This document shows positions 35,650-44,920 of a stretch of DNA of 64,000 nucleotides, in pieces. The DNA lies in contig NZ_FOWQ01000011.1 of NCBI RefSeq assembly GCF_900115505.1, positions 1 through 64,000 on the forward strand, read 5' to 3'. Position numbers and translations under genes: made by a program. The DNA comes from Geodermatophilus dictyosporus. GTDB lineage: Bacteria; Actinomycetota; Actinomycetes; Mycobacteriales; Geodermatophilaceae. The notes beneath the pieces were generated by a model. That model was not told the DNA's origin. It did not search any database and saw nothing but the letters and a program-made list of their open reading frames with translations. The stretch's first letter is position 1; each line of letters begins with the position of its first letter.

Positions 35650-35727
35650 GTGAGGCATAGGAGGCCTTCCGCACGTCCAGCGCGGCAGGACGTGCGCATC
35701 GCCTCCTATGCCCCGGGCCGGCCTCAC
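35650..35727. repeat. Nested multi-stem hairpin between fdhA and the SPL gene
   Basis: Three stems nest: GTGAGGC/GCCTCAC (35650-35656 with 35721-35727), GGCATAGGAGGC/GCCTCCTATGCC (35654-35665 with 35701-35712) and GCACGTCC/GGACGTGC (35671-35678 with 35688-35695). The right outer arm covers the stop codon of the convergent gene. More elaborate than a simple terminator. Confidence 0.65.
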
Positions 35728-36839
35728 GTCCAGTAGAGGAGGCGGGCCCCGGGCAGCCGCTCGGCGACCTCGCGCTCGAACCAGCCGCGCAGCTCGGCCA
35801 TGGTGTCCTTGCGGTAGACGTGCTTGACCGAGCCGAACTTGCCGCGCTTGGTGGTGCGGCGCGACTCGTCCATCTCCAGCTTGGTGCGCGGGTACCAGTC
35901 GAGCAGTGTCTCCTTGCTGCCCGGCGTGAACCGGTGGGTGATGCACTCGACGGTCAGGTCGTGCCCCGCCGGGACGGCGGCGGCGATGCCGTCGAGCAGC
36001 TCGGCGTACTGCTCGCGCCAGCCCTCCACCGGCATGATCGGCGCGATGGTGACGCCGACCGGGTACCCGGCCGCGGCCACCGCCGCCAGCGCGCGCAGCC
36101 GGGCGGGCACCTTCGCCGTCGCGCCCTCGAACCGGCGGTCGACCGACGAGGCGTTGACCGAGAAGCGCAGCCGGGTGCGCCCGCCGTGGGGGAGGGCCAG
36201 CAGGCCGGCGACGTCGTCGAACTTGGTGGTGGCGCGCAGCTGCACGGGGCCGGCCCAGTCGTGGGTGCCGAAGTGCTCGACCATCCGCGCCAGGCCGCCG
36301 GTCAGGTGCTCGATGGCCAGCGGGTCGGTGTAGCAGGACGCCTCGAACGTCGTCCCCTCGCCGCCGCGCTCGAGCGTGCCGGAGGTGATCGTCCCCCGGC
36401 CGACGTAGTCGTCGAGGCCCTCGAGGACCTCGTCGAGGTCGGCCCACACGCGGGTGATCGGCGGGCCGCCCAGCGAGCCGGCGAGGTAGCAGTACTGGCA
36501 GTGCGCGGGGCAGCCCTCGGCCAGGTCGAGCCGGAAGTCGGCCGACGGCGGGATCGGCTGCAGCTTCCGCTTCGACGGCGGCGGCACGACGAGCGCCATC
36601 GTGTCCTTGGCGGCCATGAAGGCGGCGCGGTCGTCGTCGCCCGTGAGCGAGGGCAGCCGGTCGCCCTTCAGCACCTCGACGGCGTCGACGCCGGCGGCCT
36701 CGAGGTGGGCGAGGACGCGCTGCCCGTGCGGGCGCTCGGCGGCGGAGCGGGTGACCAGGACCCGCTTGGGGGTCCACAGCCGGGAGGGGGCGGGGACGTC
36801 GGGGGAGGTGGCGGCGGGCGGGGTGAGCAGCGCGGTCAT
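35724..36839 (-). CDS. Spore-photolyase-like radical SAM protein
   Basis: 371 residues. The radical SAM cluster motif [10 protein letters not shown] supplies the three iron-sulfur cysteines, in the SPL family spacing CxxxCxxC. Downstream blocks [18 protein letters not shown] and [16 protein letters not shown] match SplB-type proteins. True spore photoproduct lyase repairs UV lesions in spore DNA. The organism is not known to make Bacillus-type spores, so the substrate is uncertain; UV repair is a plausible role. ATG 36839 and ATG 36872 are both in frame with weak ribosome sites. Confidence 0.87.
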   Translation of the reverse strand: MTALLTPPAATSPDVPAPSRLWTPKRVLVTRSAAERPHGQRVLAHLEAAGVDAVEVLKGDRLPSLTGDDDRAAFMAAKDTMALVVPPPSKRKLQPIPPSADFRLDLAEGCPAHCQYCYLAGSLGGPPITRVWADLDEVLEGLDDYVGRGTITSGTLERGGEGTTFEASCYTDPLAIEHLTGGLARMVEHFGTHDWAGPVQLRATTKFDDVAGLLALPHGGRTRLRFSVNASSVDRRFEGATAKVPARLRALAAVAAAGYPVGVTIAPIMPVEGWREQYAELLDGIAAAVPAGHDLTVECITHRFTPGSKETLLDWYPRTKLEMDESRRTTKRGKFGSVKHVYRKDTMAELRGWFEREVAERLPGARLLYWT

Positions 36840-36941
36840 CGCCTGGTGCAACACCCGCCGGGTGCTGCCCATGCCCAGCTCGGCGGCCGGTCCGGTGTGC
36901 TCCGGGTCGCCCCGGGCGCCGCCGTCGGCGAGGGTCGGGAC

Positions 36942-37688
36942 GTGTCCGGCGCCTGGCTGCCCACCCTGGGGCTCGCGGTCGCGGTCGCGGCCGGCGCGGT
37001 GACGCAGCGGGTCACCGGCCTGGGCTTCAGCCTGGTCGCGGCGCCCTTCCTCGTGCTGCTCGCCGGGCCGGTCACCGGCGTCCTCGTCGCCAACGCGCTC
37101 GGTGTCGCGGTCTCGCTGATGGTGCTGGGGCAGGTGTACCACCACGTCGACCTGCGCCGCGGCGCGCTGCTGCTGGCGCCCGCGCTGGCCGCCGTGGTCC
37201 CGGGCGCCCTCCTCGCCCGGGTGGTCCCGGCCGCCGTGCTCCAGGTGCTGGTCGGCGGCACCGTCGTCCTGTCGCTGCTGGTGGTCCTGGCCCTGGGCCG
37301 CTCGGTCGCCGGCGGGCCGCCGGGGCCGGCGCGTCCCGGGACGACCGTGGTCGCCGGCGCGGCCACCGGCTTCCTCACCGCGACCGCGGGCGTGGGCGGT
37401 CCCGCGCTGACGGCGTACGCGGTGGCCACCCGGTGGCCGCAGTCCGCCTTCGCGGCGACCGCGCAGCTGTGCTTCGCCGCCGTCAGCGCCGCGTCGGTGG
37501 CGGTCAGGGGGCTGCCCGTGCTGCCGGCGACGACGTGGGCCGCCGCGGCCGTCGCGCTCGCCGCCGGGGTGGTCGGCGGGACGGCGCTGTCCACCCGGGT
37601 GGCTCCGCCGGTCGCCCGGACCGGCGCGCTGGCGGTCGCCCTCGCCGGCGGCCTGGCGACCGTGGTCGACGGCCTTCTGGGCGGCTGA
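36942..37688 (+). CDS. TSUP-family sulfite/anion exporter (TauE/SafE)
   Basis: 248 residues with about eight hydrophobic segments. The repeats [18 protein letters not shown] and [19 protein letters not shown] are the two conserved TSUP signatures. The family exports sulfite, sulfoacetate or other organic anions. GTG 36942 lies 102 bases from the divergent radical SAM gene start. Nothing adjacent identifies the substrate; the sulfur-related block starts about 4 kb further on. Confidence 0.88.
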   Translation: MSGAWLPTLGLAVAVAAGAVTQRVTGLGFSLVAAPFLVLLAGPVTGVLVANALGVAVSLMVLGQVYHHVDLRRGALLLAPALAAVVPGALLARVVPAAVLQVLVGGTVVLSLLVVLALGRSVAGGPPGPARPGTTVVAGAATGFLTATAGVGGPALTAYAVATRWPQSAFAATAQLCFAAVSAASVAVRGLPVLPATTWAAAAVALAAGVVGGTALSTRVAPPVARTGALAVALAGGLATVVDGLLGG

Positions 37689-37750
37689 GCGCCGCTGCGC
37701 CGGGAGCGGACACGCGCGCGCCGGGCGGCGCGGCCCGGCACGCTGGGCAC

Positions 37751-38764
37751 GTGGACGTGCTGGTGCTCGGCGGGACGGCGTGGCTGGGCCGCGAGGTGTC
37801 GCGGCAGGCGCTGGCGCGGGGCCACGCGGTCACCTGCCTGGCCCGCGGGCAGGCGGGCGGGGTGGCCGACGGCGCCCGGCTGGTGCCCGCCGACCGCGAG
37901 CGGCCCGGCGCGTACGACGCGGTCGCCGGCCGGGCGTGGGACGCCGTGGTGGAGGTGTCGTGGCAGCCGGCGTTCGTCCGCGAGGCGCTGAGCGCGCTGC
38001 GCAAACGGGCCCGGCACTGGACGTACGTCTCCTCGGTGAGCGTGTACGCCTCCCGGACGGCGCCCGGCGGGGACGAGACCGACCCGCTGGGCCGCTCCAC
38101 CGACGAGCCCCGGGTCGGCCGGGAGCTGTACGGGCCGGCGAAGGTCGCCTGCGAGGAGCTGTCGCGGGCCGCGGTGGGGGACCGCCTGCTCGTGGCCCGC
38201 GCCGGGCTGATCGGCGGTCCCGGTGACCACACCGGCCGCTCCGGCGCCTGGGTCGCCCGTGCCGCCCGCGACCCGCACGGGCCGCTGCTGGTGCCCGACA
38301 CCCCCGACCTGCCCACCCAGGTCGTCGACGTCCGCGACCTCGCGGGCTGGCTGGTCGGGTGCGCGGACCGGTCCGTCACGGGCGTGTTCGACGCCGTCGG
38401 CCCGGTCGTCCCGTTCGGCGGGTGGGTGGCCGCCTCCCGCGCGGTGGCCGGGCACACCGGTCCGGTGGTGTCCGCGCCCTCCGACTGGCTGCTGGAGCGG
38501 GGCGTCGGACCCTGGATGGGTCCCGACTCGCTGGCCCTGTGGCTGCCGGCGGCCGAGGACCGGGGCTGGTCGGCCCGCTCCGGGGCGCGCGCGGCGGCTG
38601 CGGGGCTGCGCCACCGCCGCCGGGAGGAGCTGCTCGCCGACGTGCTCGCGTGGGAGCGCGCCCAGGGGCTCGACCGGCCGAGGTCCGCCGGGCTGAGCGC
38701 CGCCCGGGAGGCGGAGCTGCTGGCCGAGCTGCTGACCGGGCTGCCGGCCGGGCCGGGTCGCTAG
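37751..38764 (+). CDS. NAD-dependent epimerase/dehydratase-type protein
   Basis: 337 residues, extended short-chain dehydrogenase fold. The nucleotide motif is [14 protein letters not shown] at the very start, and YVSSVSVYA plus [10 protein letters not shown] supply Ser, Tyr and Lys of the active site. The C-terminal half is a substrate domain with [13 protein letters not shown]. It resembles actinobacterial reductases annotated as NAD-dependent epimerases with no known substrate. GTG 37751 starts exactly at the fold; longer frames upstream overlap the TSUP gene. Confidence 0.85.
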   Translation: MDVLVLGGTAWLGREVSRQALARGHAVTCLARGQAGGVADGARLVPADRERPGAYDAVAGRAWDAVVEVSWQPAFVREALSALRKRARHWTYVSSVSVYASRTAPGGDETDPLGRSTDEPRVGRELYGPAKVACEELSRAAVGDRLLVARAGLIGGPGDHTGRSGAWVARAARDPHGPLLVPDTPDLPTQVVDVRDLAGWLVGCADRSVTGVFDAVGPVVPFGGWVAASRAVAGHTGPVVSAPSDWLLERGVGPWMGPDSLALWLPAAEDRGWSARSGARAAAAGLRHRRREELLADVLAWERAQGLDRPRSAGLSAAREAELLAELLTGLPAGPGR

Positions 38765-38775
38765 CCGGCCCCGGC

Positions 38776-41352
38776 TCAGTCCCGCGCCGCGACGCCGGGG
38801 ACGTCGCCGCCGAGCTCCACGACGTGGGCGAACACGTGCGCGGGACGCTGCGCGCTGTCGACGACGACGGCGGCGTGGACCCGGGCGAGGAAGGCCGTTC
38901 CGTCGGCGCGCAGGTAGCGCTTGGTCACCAGGTGGCCCCCGGCCGTGCCGGTGCGGACCTCCGCGAGGTTGGCGTCGTCCTGGGCGAGGTCCTCGGGGTG
39001 GGTGACGTCGGCGACGGTCATGGCGGCGAGCTCCCCCGGCGTCCGCCCGACCAGGCCGGCGTAGGCCTTGTTCACCCGGATGAACCGGCCGTCGAGGCCG
39101 GTGAGGGCCATGCCGATCGGCGCGTCGTCGAAGGCGTGGCGGAACATCGACTCGCTCTCGGCCAGCGCCTCCTGGGCCGCCACCGCCGCGGTCACGTCGC
39201 GCGAGACGGTGACGACCTCGCGCAGCGAGCCCGAGGCGTCGGTCAGCCGCTGCACCGTGGTGCGCAGCCACCGCACGGTGCCGTCGCGGTGCAGGGCGCG
39301 GTGCACGGTGCCCTGGGCGCCGCCGTCGCGGGCGACCGGCAGCCCGGCGAGCACGCGGCCGACGTCCTCCGGGTGCAGCAGCGTGAGCACCGAGGCGCCG
39401 AGCAGCTCCTGCGGCAGCCACCCGAGCACCGGGCCGGCGGTGGCCGACGCGTAGGTGATGACGCGGCCGGGCGTGGAGACGACGACCACCTCGTCGCTGC
39501 CGGCCAGGGGCAGCGGTGCCGGGCCGGAGACCGGGTCGGCCTCGGGTGCGGCCGGGACGGCTAGGACGGGGACGTCGGCCGGGCGGCCGAACAGCCAGCC
39601 CTGCGCGGAGTCGCAGCCCAGCGCCACCAGCTGCCGCGCCTGGTCCGGCGTCTCGACGCCCTCCGCGCACACCTTCCGGCCCAGCCCGTGCGCCGCCTCG
39701 ACGACCAGGCGCACCAGGACGGCGTCGGCGGTGTCGGTGGTGACCCGCTCCACGAAGGAGCGGTCGATCTTCACCAGGTCCACGGGCAGGTGCCGCAGCA
39801 GGGACAGCGCCGAGTGGCCGGCGCCGAAGTCGTCCAGCGCCAGGCGCACGCCCAGGCCGCGCAGCTCCTCGAGCCGCACCGCCGTGGCGGCCAGGTCGGT
39901 GATGGCCGCGGTCTCGGTGATCTCCAGGCACAGCCGGTCGGGCGCCAGCCCGGAGTCGGCCAGGGCCGCGACGACCTCGTCGACGAAGCCGCGCTGCACC
40001 AGCTGCACCGGCGACACGTTGACCGCCACGGTCGGGGCCGACCCCGACGGGGGGACCGGCCAGCCCGCCGCCTCCCGGCAGGCGGTCCGCAGCACCCAGC
40101 GGCCGAGGTCGACGATCAGGCCGGTGTCCTCGGCGAGCGGCACGAACCGGTCCGGCGCGACCCAGCCCAGCTCCTCGTCGTGCCAGCGGGCCAGCGCCTC
40201 GACGCCGGTGGCCTGGCCGGAGGGCAGCGCCACCACGGGCTGGTACTGCACGCTGAGCCCGCCGCGGTCCACGGCGGCCCGCAGCCGGCGCTCGAGCAGG
40301 TGCCGCGCCCGCACCGCCTCGCCGTGCTCGCGGTCCTCGAGCAGCTCGGGCGCGAAGTGGGCGCAGCGGCCGCGGCCGAGGGTCTTGGCCCGGTACATCG
40401 CCGTGTCGGCCTCGGTGACCAGCCGGTCGAGCACGTCCGGGCCGGCGGCCCCGTCCCCGGCCGGTGCGTGCGCGATGCCCACGCTCGCGCCGATGGTGAC
40501 CAGCTCCTCGGCGCCGTCCGCGCCGCGCACGACCACCGGGGCGTCGGCGGAGAGCAGGATGCGCTGGGCCAGCGCGTCGGCCTCCTCCCGGCCGAGCCGG
40601 TCGGCGGTGACCAGGACGAACTCGTCGCCGCTGAGCCGGGCGACCAGGTCGCCGGACCGGGCCAGCGAGCGCAGCCGGCGGGCGAACTGGGTCAGCACCT
40701 CGTCGCCGGCGGCGTGCCCGAAGTGGTCGTTGACGTCCTTGAAGCGGTCGAGGTCGACGAAGAACAGCGAGCCGGGACGGAAGCCGCCGGGGGGCTGCAC
40801 CTGGTCCTCGAGGAACACCCGGTTGGGCAGGCCGGTGAGCGGGTCGTGCACGGCCCGGTAGGCGTAGTGGTGCGCGAGCTGCTCGAACAGCGTGGCGACG
40901 GGGACGACGCCGGTCCCCTCGGTGCAGACCACCACGATCGCCTCGGGGACGTCCTGCCCGCTGCGCCGGCGCTCCGCCAGCAGGGCCGCGGCCTCACCGA
41001 CGGTGGAGTCGGCCGGGACGACGAGCGTGCCGCGCGGCGCCACCTCCTCGACGCGGCGCGCGGCGAGCGGCGGACCGCCGTCGCCGTCGGACTCGGCCCG
41101 GAGCGCCTCCAGCCAGCCGCGGCCGAGCAGCACCGGGCCGTCGGCGGTCTGCACCACCAGCCAGGGCGTGTTCGCGGGACGGCGCACCAGCAGCGTCTCG
41201 ACGGTGCCGACGGGCGTGTCGGGTCCGACCACTCGGACCGCGCGCGCCAGGTCGCCCAGGGTCTGGTCCCCGGCAGGACGCGACATGGAACCAGACGGTG
41301 CCACAGTCGCCCCGCGCCGCGACAGGGCCGCGACCGACGCCCTCGACTCCAC
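38776..41352 (-). CDS. CBS-GGDEF-EAL-PAS cyclic-di-GMP protein
   Basis: 858 residues. N-terminal CBS-like pair (about 30-160), GGDEF (about 165-330), EAL (about 345-590) and two C-terminal PAS domains (about 615-858). The GGDEF signature reads SGDEF (about residue 241), so cyclase activity is uncertain. The EAL motif is intact (GVEALARW) with DDFGAGHSALSLL and KIDRSF, so phosphodiesterase activity is likely. Sensors at the C terminus are the reverse of the usual order. GTG 41352 has GGGAGGGG seven bases upstream; ATG 41286 lacks a ribosome site. Confidence 0.9.
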   Translation of the reverse strand: MESRASVAALSRRGATVAPSGSMSRPAGDQTLGDLARAVRVVGPDTPVGTVETLLVRRPANTPWLVVQTADGPVLLGRGWLEALRAESDGDGGPPLAARRVEEVAPRGTLVVPADSTVGEAAALLAERRRSGQDVPEAIVVVCTEGTGVVPVATLFEQLAHHYAYRAVHDPLTGLPNRVFLEDQVQPPGGFRPGSLFFVDLDRFKDVNDHFGHAAGDEVLTQFARRLRSLARSGDLVARLSGDEFVLVTADRLGREEADALAQRILLSADAPVVVRGADGAEELVTIGASVGIAHAPAGDGAAGPDVLDRLVTEADTAMYRAKTLGRGRCAHFAPELLEDREHGEAVRARHLLERRLRAAVDRGGLSVQYQPVVALPSGQATGVEALARWHDEELGWVAPDRFVPLAEDTGLIVDLGRWVLRTACREAAGWPVPPSGSAPTVAVNVSPVQLVQRGFVDEVVAALADSGLAPDRLCLEITETAAITDLAATAVRLEELRGLGVRLALDDFGAGHSALSLLRHLPVDLVKIDRSFVERVTTDTADAVLVRLVVEAAHGLGRKVCAEGVETPDQARQLVALGCDSAQGWLFGRPADVPVLAVPAAPEADPVSGPAPLPLAGSDEVVVVSTPGRVITYASATAGPVLGWLPQELLGASVLTLLHPEDVGRVLAGLPVARDGGAQGTVHRALHRDGTVRWLRTTVQRLTDASGSLREVVTVSRDVTAAVAAQEALAESESMFRHAFDDAPIGMALTGLDGRFIRVNKAYAGLVGRTPGELAAMTVADVTHPEDLAQDDANLAEVRTGTAGGHLVTKRYLRADGTAFLARVHAAVVVDSAQRPAHVFAHVVELGGDVPGVAARD

Positions 41353-41442
41353 CGGTTCCCCTCCCGTCCTGCCTGACCGACACCTCCTGTCTCGGCAGGT
41401 CGGACGGCGGACCGGCCCCGGCCCGGGACCCGGTCACCCGGA

Positions 41443-41498
41443 GGGAGGACGACGGAGGGAGGACGGCGGCGGGAGGACGGCGGCGGGAGGCCCGCGGC
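41443..41498. repeat. 14-base tandem repeat in a promoter region
   Basis: Four units of the form GGGAGGACGGCGGC at 41443, 41457, 41471 and 41485; units 2 and 3 are identical, 1 and 4 diverge. They lie in the 210-base gap between the divergent EAL gene and the leader peptide. Confidence 0.7.
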
Positions 41499-41549
41499 GG
41501 GCCGGGCGGGGTCGGGGGACCCCGCGTCCCGCGGAGGCGCCGCACCCGC

Positions 41550-41555
41550 TACGGT
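41550..41555 (+). promoter_or_regulatory. -10 element TACGGT for the leader peptide
   Basis: TACGGT ends seven bases before ATG 41563, so the transcript should start at the leader's first codon. Confidence 0.6.
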
Positions 41556-41562
41556 AATCCGC

Positions 41563-41652
41563 ATGCAGTCGGTCGGGTTTGTGCGGTTTGCGCTCGTCGA
41601 GCGCCGGCACGTCGACCTGCTGCGGTGCGCGAGCGCGCTCTGTCGGGCCTGA
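41563..41652 (+). CDS. Cysteine-type leader peptide (putative attenuator)
   Basis: 29 codons. Its C-terminal part reads RRHVDLLRCASALCRA, matching the actinobacterial putative leader peptides with the pattern H-[IV]-D-L-x-R-x-x-S-x-[LM]-C-R found before sulfate, cysteine and sulfonate genes. Cys 22 and Cys 27 would stall ribosomes when cysteinyl-tRNA is scarce. A TACGGT element seven bases upstream predicts leaderless translation, as for the cysteine uORFs known from mycobacteria. The dioxygenase gene begins 49 bases after the stop. No classical terminator lies in that gap, so control may work through the ribosome site. Confidence 0.8.
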   Translation: MQSVGFVRFALVERRHVDLLRCASALCRA

Positions 41653-41701
41653 GGCCACCGCCCGTCCCGCTCGCCCGCACCCACCCACCCGGAGACCCCG
41701 C

Positions 41702-42607
41702 ATGACCCTGCTCGCCGCTGCCCCGACCGCGCCCACCGACGACCGCGAGGACGTCCCCGGTGGCGTCCTCGAGATCGAGCGCCTCGAGCCGACCATCGGC
41801 GCCCGCGTCCACGGCGTCGACCTCGCCCGCGCCACCGACGACCAGGTCCGCGCCGTCCGCGCCGCCCTCGCCGAGTACAAGGTGCTGTTCTTCGGTGGCC
41901 AGCACGACCTGCACCCCGACGGTCAGATCGCGCTCGGCCGCCGCCTGGGCGAGGTCACCGAGTCGCACCCGGTCGTCCCCGGCGTGGACGACCAGCACCC
42001 CGAGATCTACGCGCTCGACAGCTCCACCGGCGGCTTCGCCGACGTCTGGCACACCGACGTCACCTTCGTGCGGCGGCCGCCGCTGGGGTCGGTGCTGCGG
42101 GCCGTCGTCCTCCCGCCCACGGGCGGCGACACCCAGTGGGCCGACCTGGAGCTGGCCTACCGCTCCCTCAGCGAGCCCGTGCAGCGCCTGGCCGACCAGC
42201 TCGTGGCGGTGCACGACGGCACCCGGGAGTTCGGCTACTACCTCGCCCAGCGCGAGGAGCGCACCCGGTGGGAGGGCGAGGAGTTCCGCGCCCTGGTCCC
42301 GGTCGCGCACCCGGTCGTGCGCGTGCACCCTGAGACCGGCCGCAGGGGCCTGTTCGTCAACCCCGGCTTCGTCTCCCACATCGAGGGCGTGTCCGACGCC
42401 GAGAGCCGCCACCTGCTCGACCTCTTCTACGCCCACATCACCAAGCCGGAGCACATCGTGCGGCACCGCTGGTCGGTCGGCGACGTGGTCATGTGGGACA
42501 ACCGCTCGACGGTGCACTACGCCAACCGGGACTATGGCGACCAGCGCCGCGTCATGCACCGCATCACCCTCCGCGGGGATGCACCGGTGGGGCCGACGGC
42601 CCGCTGA
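41702..42607 (+). CDS. TauD/TfdA-family 2-oxoglutarate dioxygenase
   Basis: 301 residues. Fe(II) ligands are His 117 and Asp 119 (WHTDVTF) and the distal His 286 (RVMHRITLRGD), with an Arg after it for 2-oxoglutarate. The start EIERLEPTIGARVHGVDLA is typical of TauD. The family cleaves taurine, other sulfonates or alkyl sulfates to release sulfite or sulfate. The cysteine-type leader peptide upstream supports a sulfur role. ATG 41702 has CGGAG upstream. A hairpin follows, and the ABC genes begin 139 bases further on. Confidence 0.9.
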   Translation: MTLLAAAPTAPTDDREDVPGGVLEIERLEPTIGARVHGVDLARATDDQVRAVRAALAEYKVLFFGGQHDLHPDGQIALGRRLGEVTESHPVVPGVDDQHPEIYALDSSTGGFADVWHTDVTFVRRPPLGSVLRAVVLPPTGGDTQWADLELAYRSLSEPVQRLADQLVAVHDGTREFGYYLAQREERTRWEGEEFRALVPVAHPVVRVHPETGRRGLFVNPGFVSHIEGVSDAESRHLLDLFYAHITKPEHIVRHRWSVGDVVMWDNRSTVHYANRDYGDQRRVMHRITLRGDAPVGPTAR

Positions 42608-42648
42608 CCTGCGGGTCGCGGACCCACCCGCAGTCCTCTCAGCGCGCG

Positions 42649-42686
42649 ACGAGGCGCAGGCCCCACTGCGGGGGTCTGCGCCTCGT
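42649..42686 (+). terminator. Hairpin between the dioxygenase and the ABC operon
   Basis: ACGAGGCGCAG (42649-42659) pairs perfectly with CTGCGCCTCGT (42676-42686). It may terminate, or only attenuate, read-through into the transporter genes. Confidence 0.6.
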
Positions 42687-42746
42687 GGCACGCTCCACCC
42701 CCGTCGCACCCGTCCGGGTCCGGCGCCCCCACGGAAGAAGAGCCCC

Positions 42747-43709
42747 ATGCAGCGCACCACTCTTCGGCCCCGCGCCTCCGCGGTGGCCCTGACCGCCCTG
42801 CTCACCGCCACCGTCGCGGGGTGCACCAGCGAGGAGGCCGGGTCCGGCGGCGGCAGCGGCAGTGGCGGCGGCGTCACCGTGCAGGCGGCGCAGTTCAGCT
42901 GGACCGCCGCGGGGCTGACCAACGGCATCCTCGGCGAGATCGCCGCCGACCACCCCGACCTGGGTGTGGCCTCCCTGGCGACCACGCAGCTGGACCCGGC
43001 CGCGGCCTGGGCCGGGGCGCAGCGCGGGGACATCGACCTGCTCACCGAGGTCGCCCTGCCCAACCAGCAGGAGCTGGCCGACTCGGCGAGCGACCGGGTG
43101 GAGATCGTGTCGGAGACCTACGGCGAGGCCGCGCAGGGCTGGTTCGTGCCGGCCTACGCGGTCGAGCCCGGCGGGCCGCTGGAGGGGCTGACCAGCGTCA
43201 CGCAGCTCAACGACTACGCCGACGAGCTGGGCAACAAGTTCTACGACGCCGACCCCGGCTACATCACCACCGAGCAGAACGCCGCGCGGCTGCGGGGCTA
43301 CGGCATCACCCTCGAGCACGTGGTCTCCAGCGAGGCGGCCGAGCTGGCGCAGCTGGAGAACAGCTACAGCCGCGAGGAGCCGATCGTGCTCTACCTCTAC
43401 CACCCGCACGCGGTGTTCGCGCAGTACGACATGGTCCAGCTCGAGGAGCCCACGCCCTACACCGAGGGCTGCTTCACCGAGGGCGACGGCGCCTGCGCGA
43501 TGCCCTCCTACAGCGCCAACATCGCCGCGAGCGACGAGCTGGCCGAGCAGGCCCCGGCGTTCGTCGACCTCCTGACCGACCTGCGCATCTCCGTCGAGGA
43601 GATGGAGGAGATGCAGAAGCGGGTCGACGTCGACGGCGAGGACGTCGCGACCGTCGCGCGCGACTGGGTCGACGACCACGCCGACCAGATCGACGAGTGG
43701 ATCGGCTGA
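42747..43709 (+). CDS. proX: Substrate-binding lipoprotein, glycine-betaine (ProX/OpuAC) type
   Basis: 320 residues. A signal peptide ends in lipobox LTATVAGC with lipid Cys 26, then a Gly/Ser linker. The OpuAC domain covers about 45-310; LTSVTQLNDYADELGNKFY, DPGYITTEQNAA and EEPIVLYLYHPHAVFAQYDM are family blocks with aromatic residues suited to a quaternary ammonium or sulfonium headgroup. ATG 42747 follows GGAAGAAGAG. It starts a three-gene importer with ATPase and permease. Symbol by family only; the ligand is not established. Confidence 0.9.
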   Translation: MQRTTLRPRASAVALTALLTATVAGCTSEEAGSGGGSGSGGGVTVQAAQFSWTAAGLTNGILGEIAADHPDLGVASLATTQLDPAAAWAGAQRGDIDLLTEVALPNQQELADSASDRVEIVSETYGEAAQGWFVPAYAVEPGGPLEGLTSVTQLNDYADELGNKFYDADPGYITTEQNAARLRGYGITLEHVVSSEAAELAQLENSYSREEPIVLYLYHPHAVFAQYDMVQLEEPTPYTEGCFTEGDGACAMPSYSANIAASDELAEQAPAFVDLLTDLRISVEEMEEMQKRVDVDGEDVATVARDWVDDHADQIDEWIG

Positions 43710-43711
43710 CC

Positions 43712-44920
43712 GTGGCGCCGCCGGTGCTGCGCGTCACGGGCCTGACGAAGGTCTTCGGGGCGCGGGAGCAGGAGGCGCTGCGGCTGGCCGCCGACGGCCA
43801 CGGGCGTGACGAGATCCTGCGGCGGACCGGGGCCACGCTCGCGGTCCACGACGTCAGCTTCGCCGTCGAGCGCGGTGAGCTGTTCGTCGTCATGGGCCTG
43901 TCGGGCTCCGGCAAGTCCACACTGGTCCGGCTGCTCAACCGGCTGATCGAGCCCAGCGCCGGCACCGTCGAGGTCGACGGCCGCGACCTGCGGGCGCTCG
44001 ACGACGCCACGCTGCGCACCGTGCGCAACCAGAAGATCAGCATGGTCTTCCAGCACTTCGCCCTGCTGCCGCACCGCACGGTGCGCGAGAACGCCGCCTA
44101 CGCGCTCAAGGTCCGCGGCGCCCCCGCGGCCGAGCAGCGGCAGCGGGCGGACTGGGCGCTGGAGACCGTGGGGCTCCTCGACCGGGCCGAGGCCCGGCCC
44201 GACGAGCTCTCCGGGGGGATGCGCCAGCGCGTGGGCCTGGCCCGTGCGCTGGCCGCCGACTCGGAGGTGCTGCTCATGGACGAGCCGTTCTCCGCGCTCG
44301 ACCCGCTGATCCGCCGCGACATGCAGGACCTGCTCGAGCGGCTGCAGTCGGACCTGGCCAAGACGATCGTGTTCATCACCCACGACCTCAACGAGGCCAT
44401 GCGGCTGGGCGACCGGATCCTCATGCTCAAGGACGGCCGCACCGTGCAGCTGGGCACCGGCCCGGAGATCATCTCCGCGCCCGCCGACGACTACGTCGCC
44501 GACTTCACCTCCGACGTCGACCGGACCCGGGTGCTCACCGCCGGCGACCTGCTCCGCGAGCCGCGGCTGACCGCCCGGCTCGGTGACCGGCCCGGGGACG
44601 TGCTCCGGGCGCTGGGCGGCGCGGAGGCCAACGGCGTCTACGTGCTCGACGGCCACCAGCGCGTCGCCGGCGTCGCCCGCGACGACCTGCTCGCCCGCGC
44701 GGTGCAGGAGGGCAGGACGGCGATCGGCCCACGCGAGCTGGTCCCCGACTTCACCACGATCGGTGCGGACCGGCCGGTCGTCGAGTTCGTCCACCTGGTC
44801 GGCCGGCACCCGGTGCCGCTCGGCGTCCTCGACGGCGACGGGCGGCTGCTCGGCGTCGTCCCGCGGGCCGCGGTGCTCGACGCGCTGTCGGCCGTCCCGG
44901 TCCGGGGGAGGCGCTCGTGA
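43712..44920 (+). CDS. proV: ABC transporter ATPase, ProV type
   Basis: 402 residues. Before Walker A it has the ProV-specific insert GRDEILRRTGATLAVHDVSF. Walker A is GLSGSGKST, signature LSGGMRQR, Walker B LLMDEPFSALD and switch His in FITHDLNEA. The C-terminal 120 residues form a CBS-like pair, the part that senses ionic strength in OpuA and ProV systems. GTG 43712 lies two bases after the binding-protein stop; the stop overlaps the permease start by four bases. Confidence 0.93.
   Translation: MAPPVLRVTGLTKVFGAREQEALRLAADGHGRDEILRRTGATLAVHDVSFAVERGELFVVMGLSGSGKSTLVRLLNRLIEPSAGTVEVDGRDLRALDDATLRTVRNQKISMVFQHFALLPHRTVRENAAYALKVRGAPAAEQRQRADWALETVGLLDRAEARPDELSGGMRQRVGLARALAADSEVLLMDEPFSALDPLIRRDMQDLLERLQSDLAKTIVFITHDLNEAMRLGDRILMLKDGRTVQLGTGPEIISAPADDYVADFTSDVDRTRVLTAGDLLREPRLTARLGDRPGDVLRALGGAEANGVYVLDGHQRVAGVARDDLLARAVQEGRTAIGPRELVPDFTTIGADRPVVEFVHLVGRHPVPLGVLDGDGRLLGVVPRAAVLDALSAVPVRGRRS

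Noticed and set aside
36942-37688. Linking the TSUP exporter to the sulfur block at 41.5 kb
   Set aside because: More than 3.8 kb and unrelated genes separate them, and TSUP substrates are diverse.
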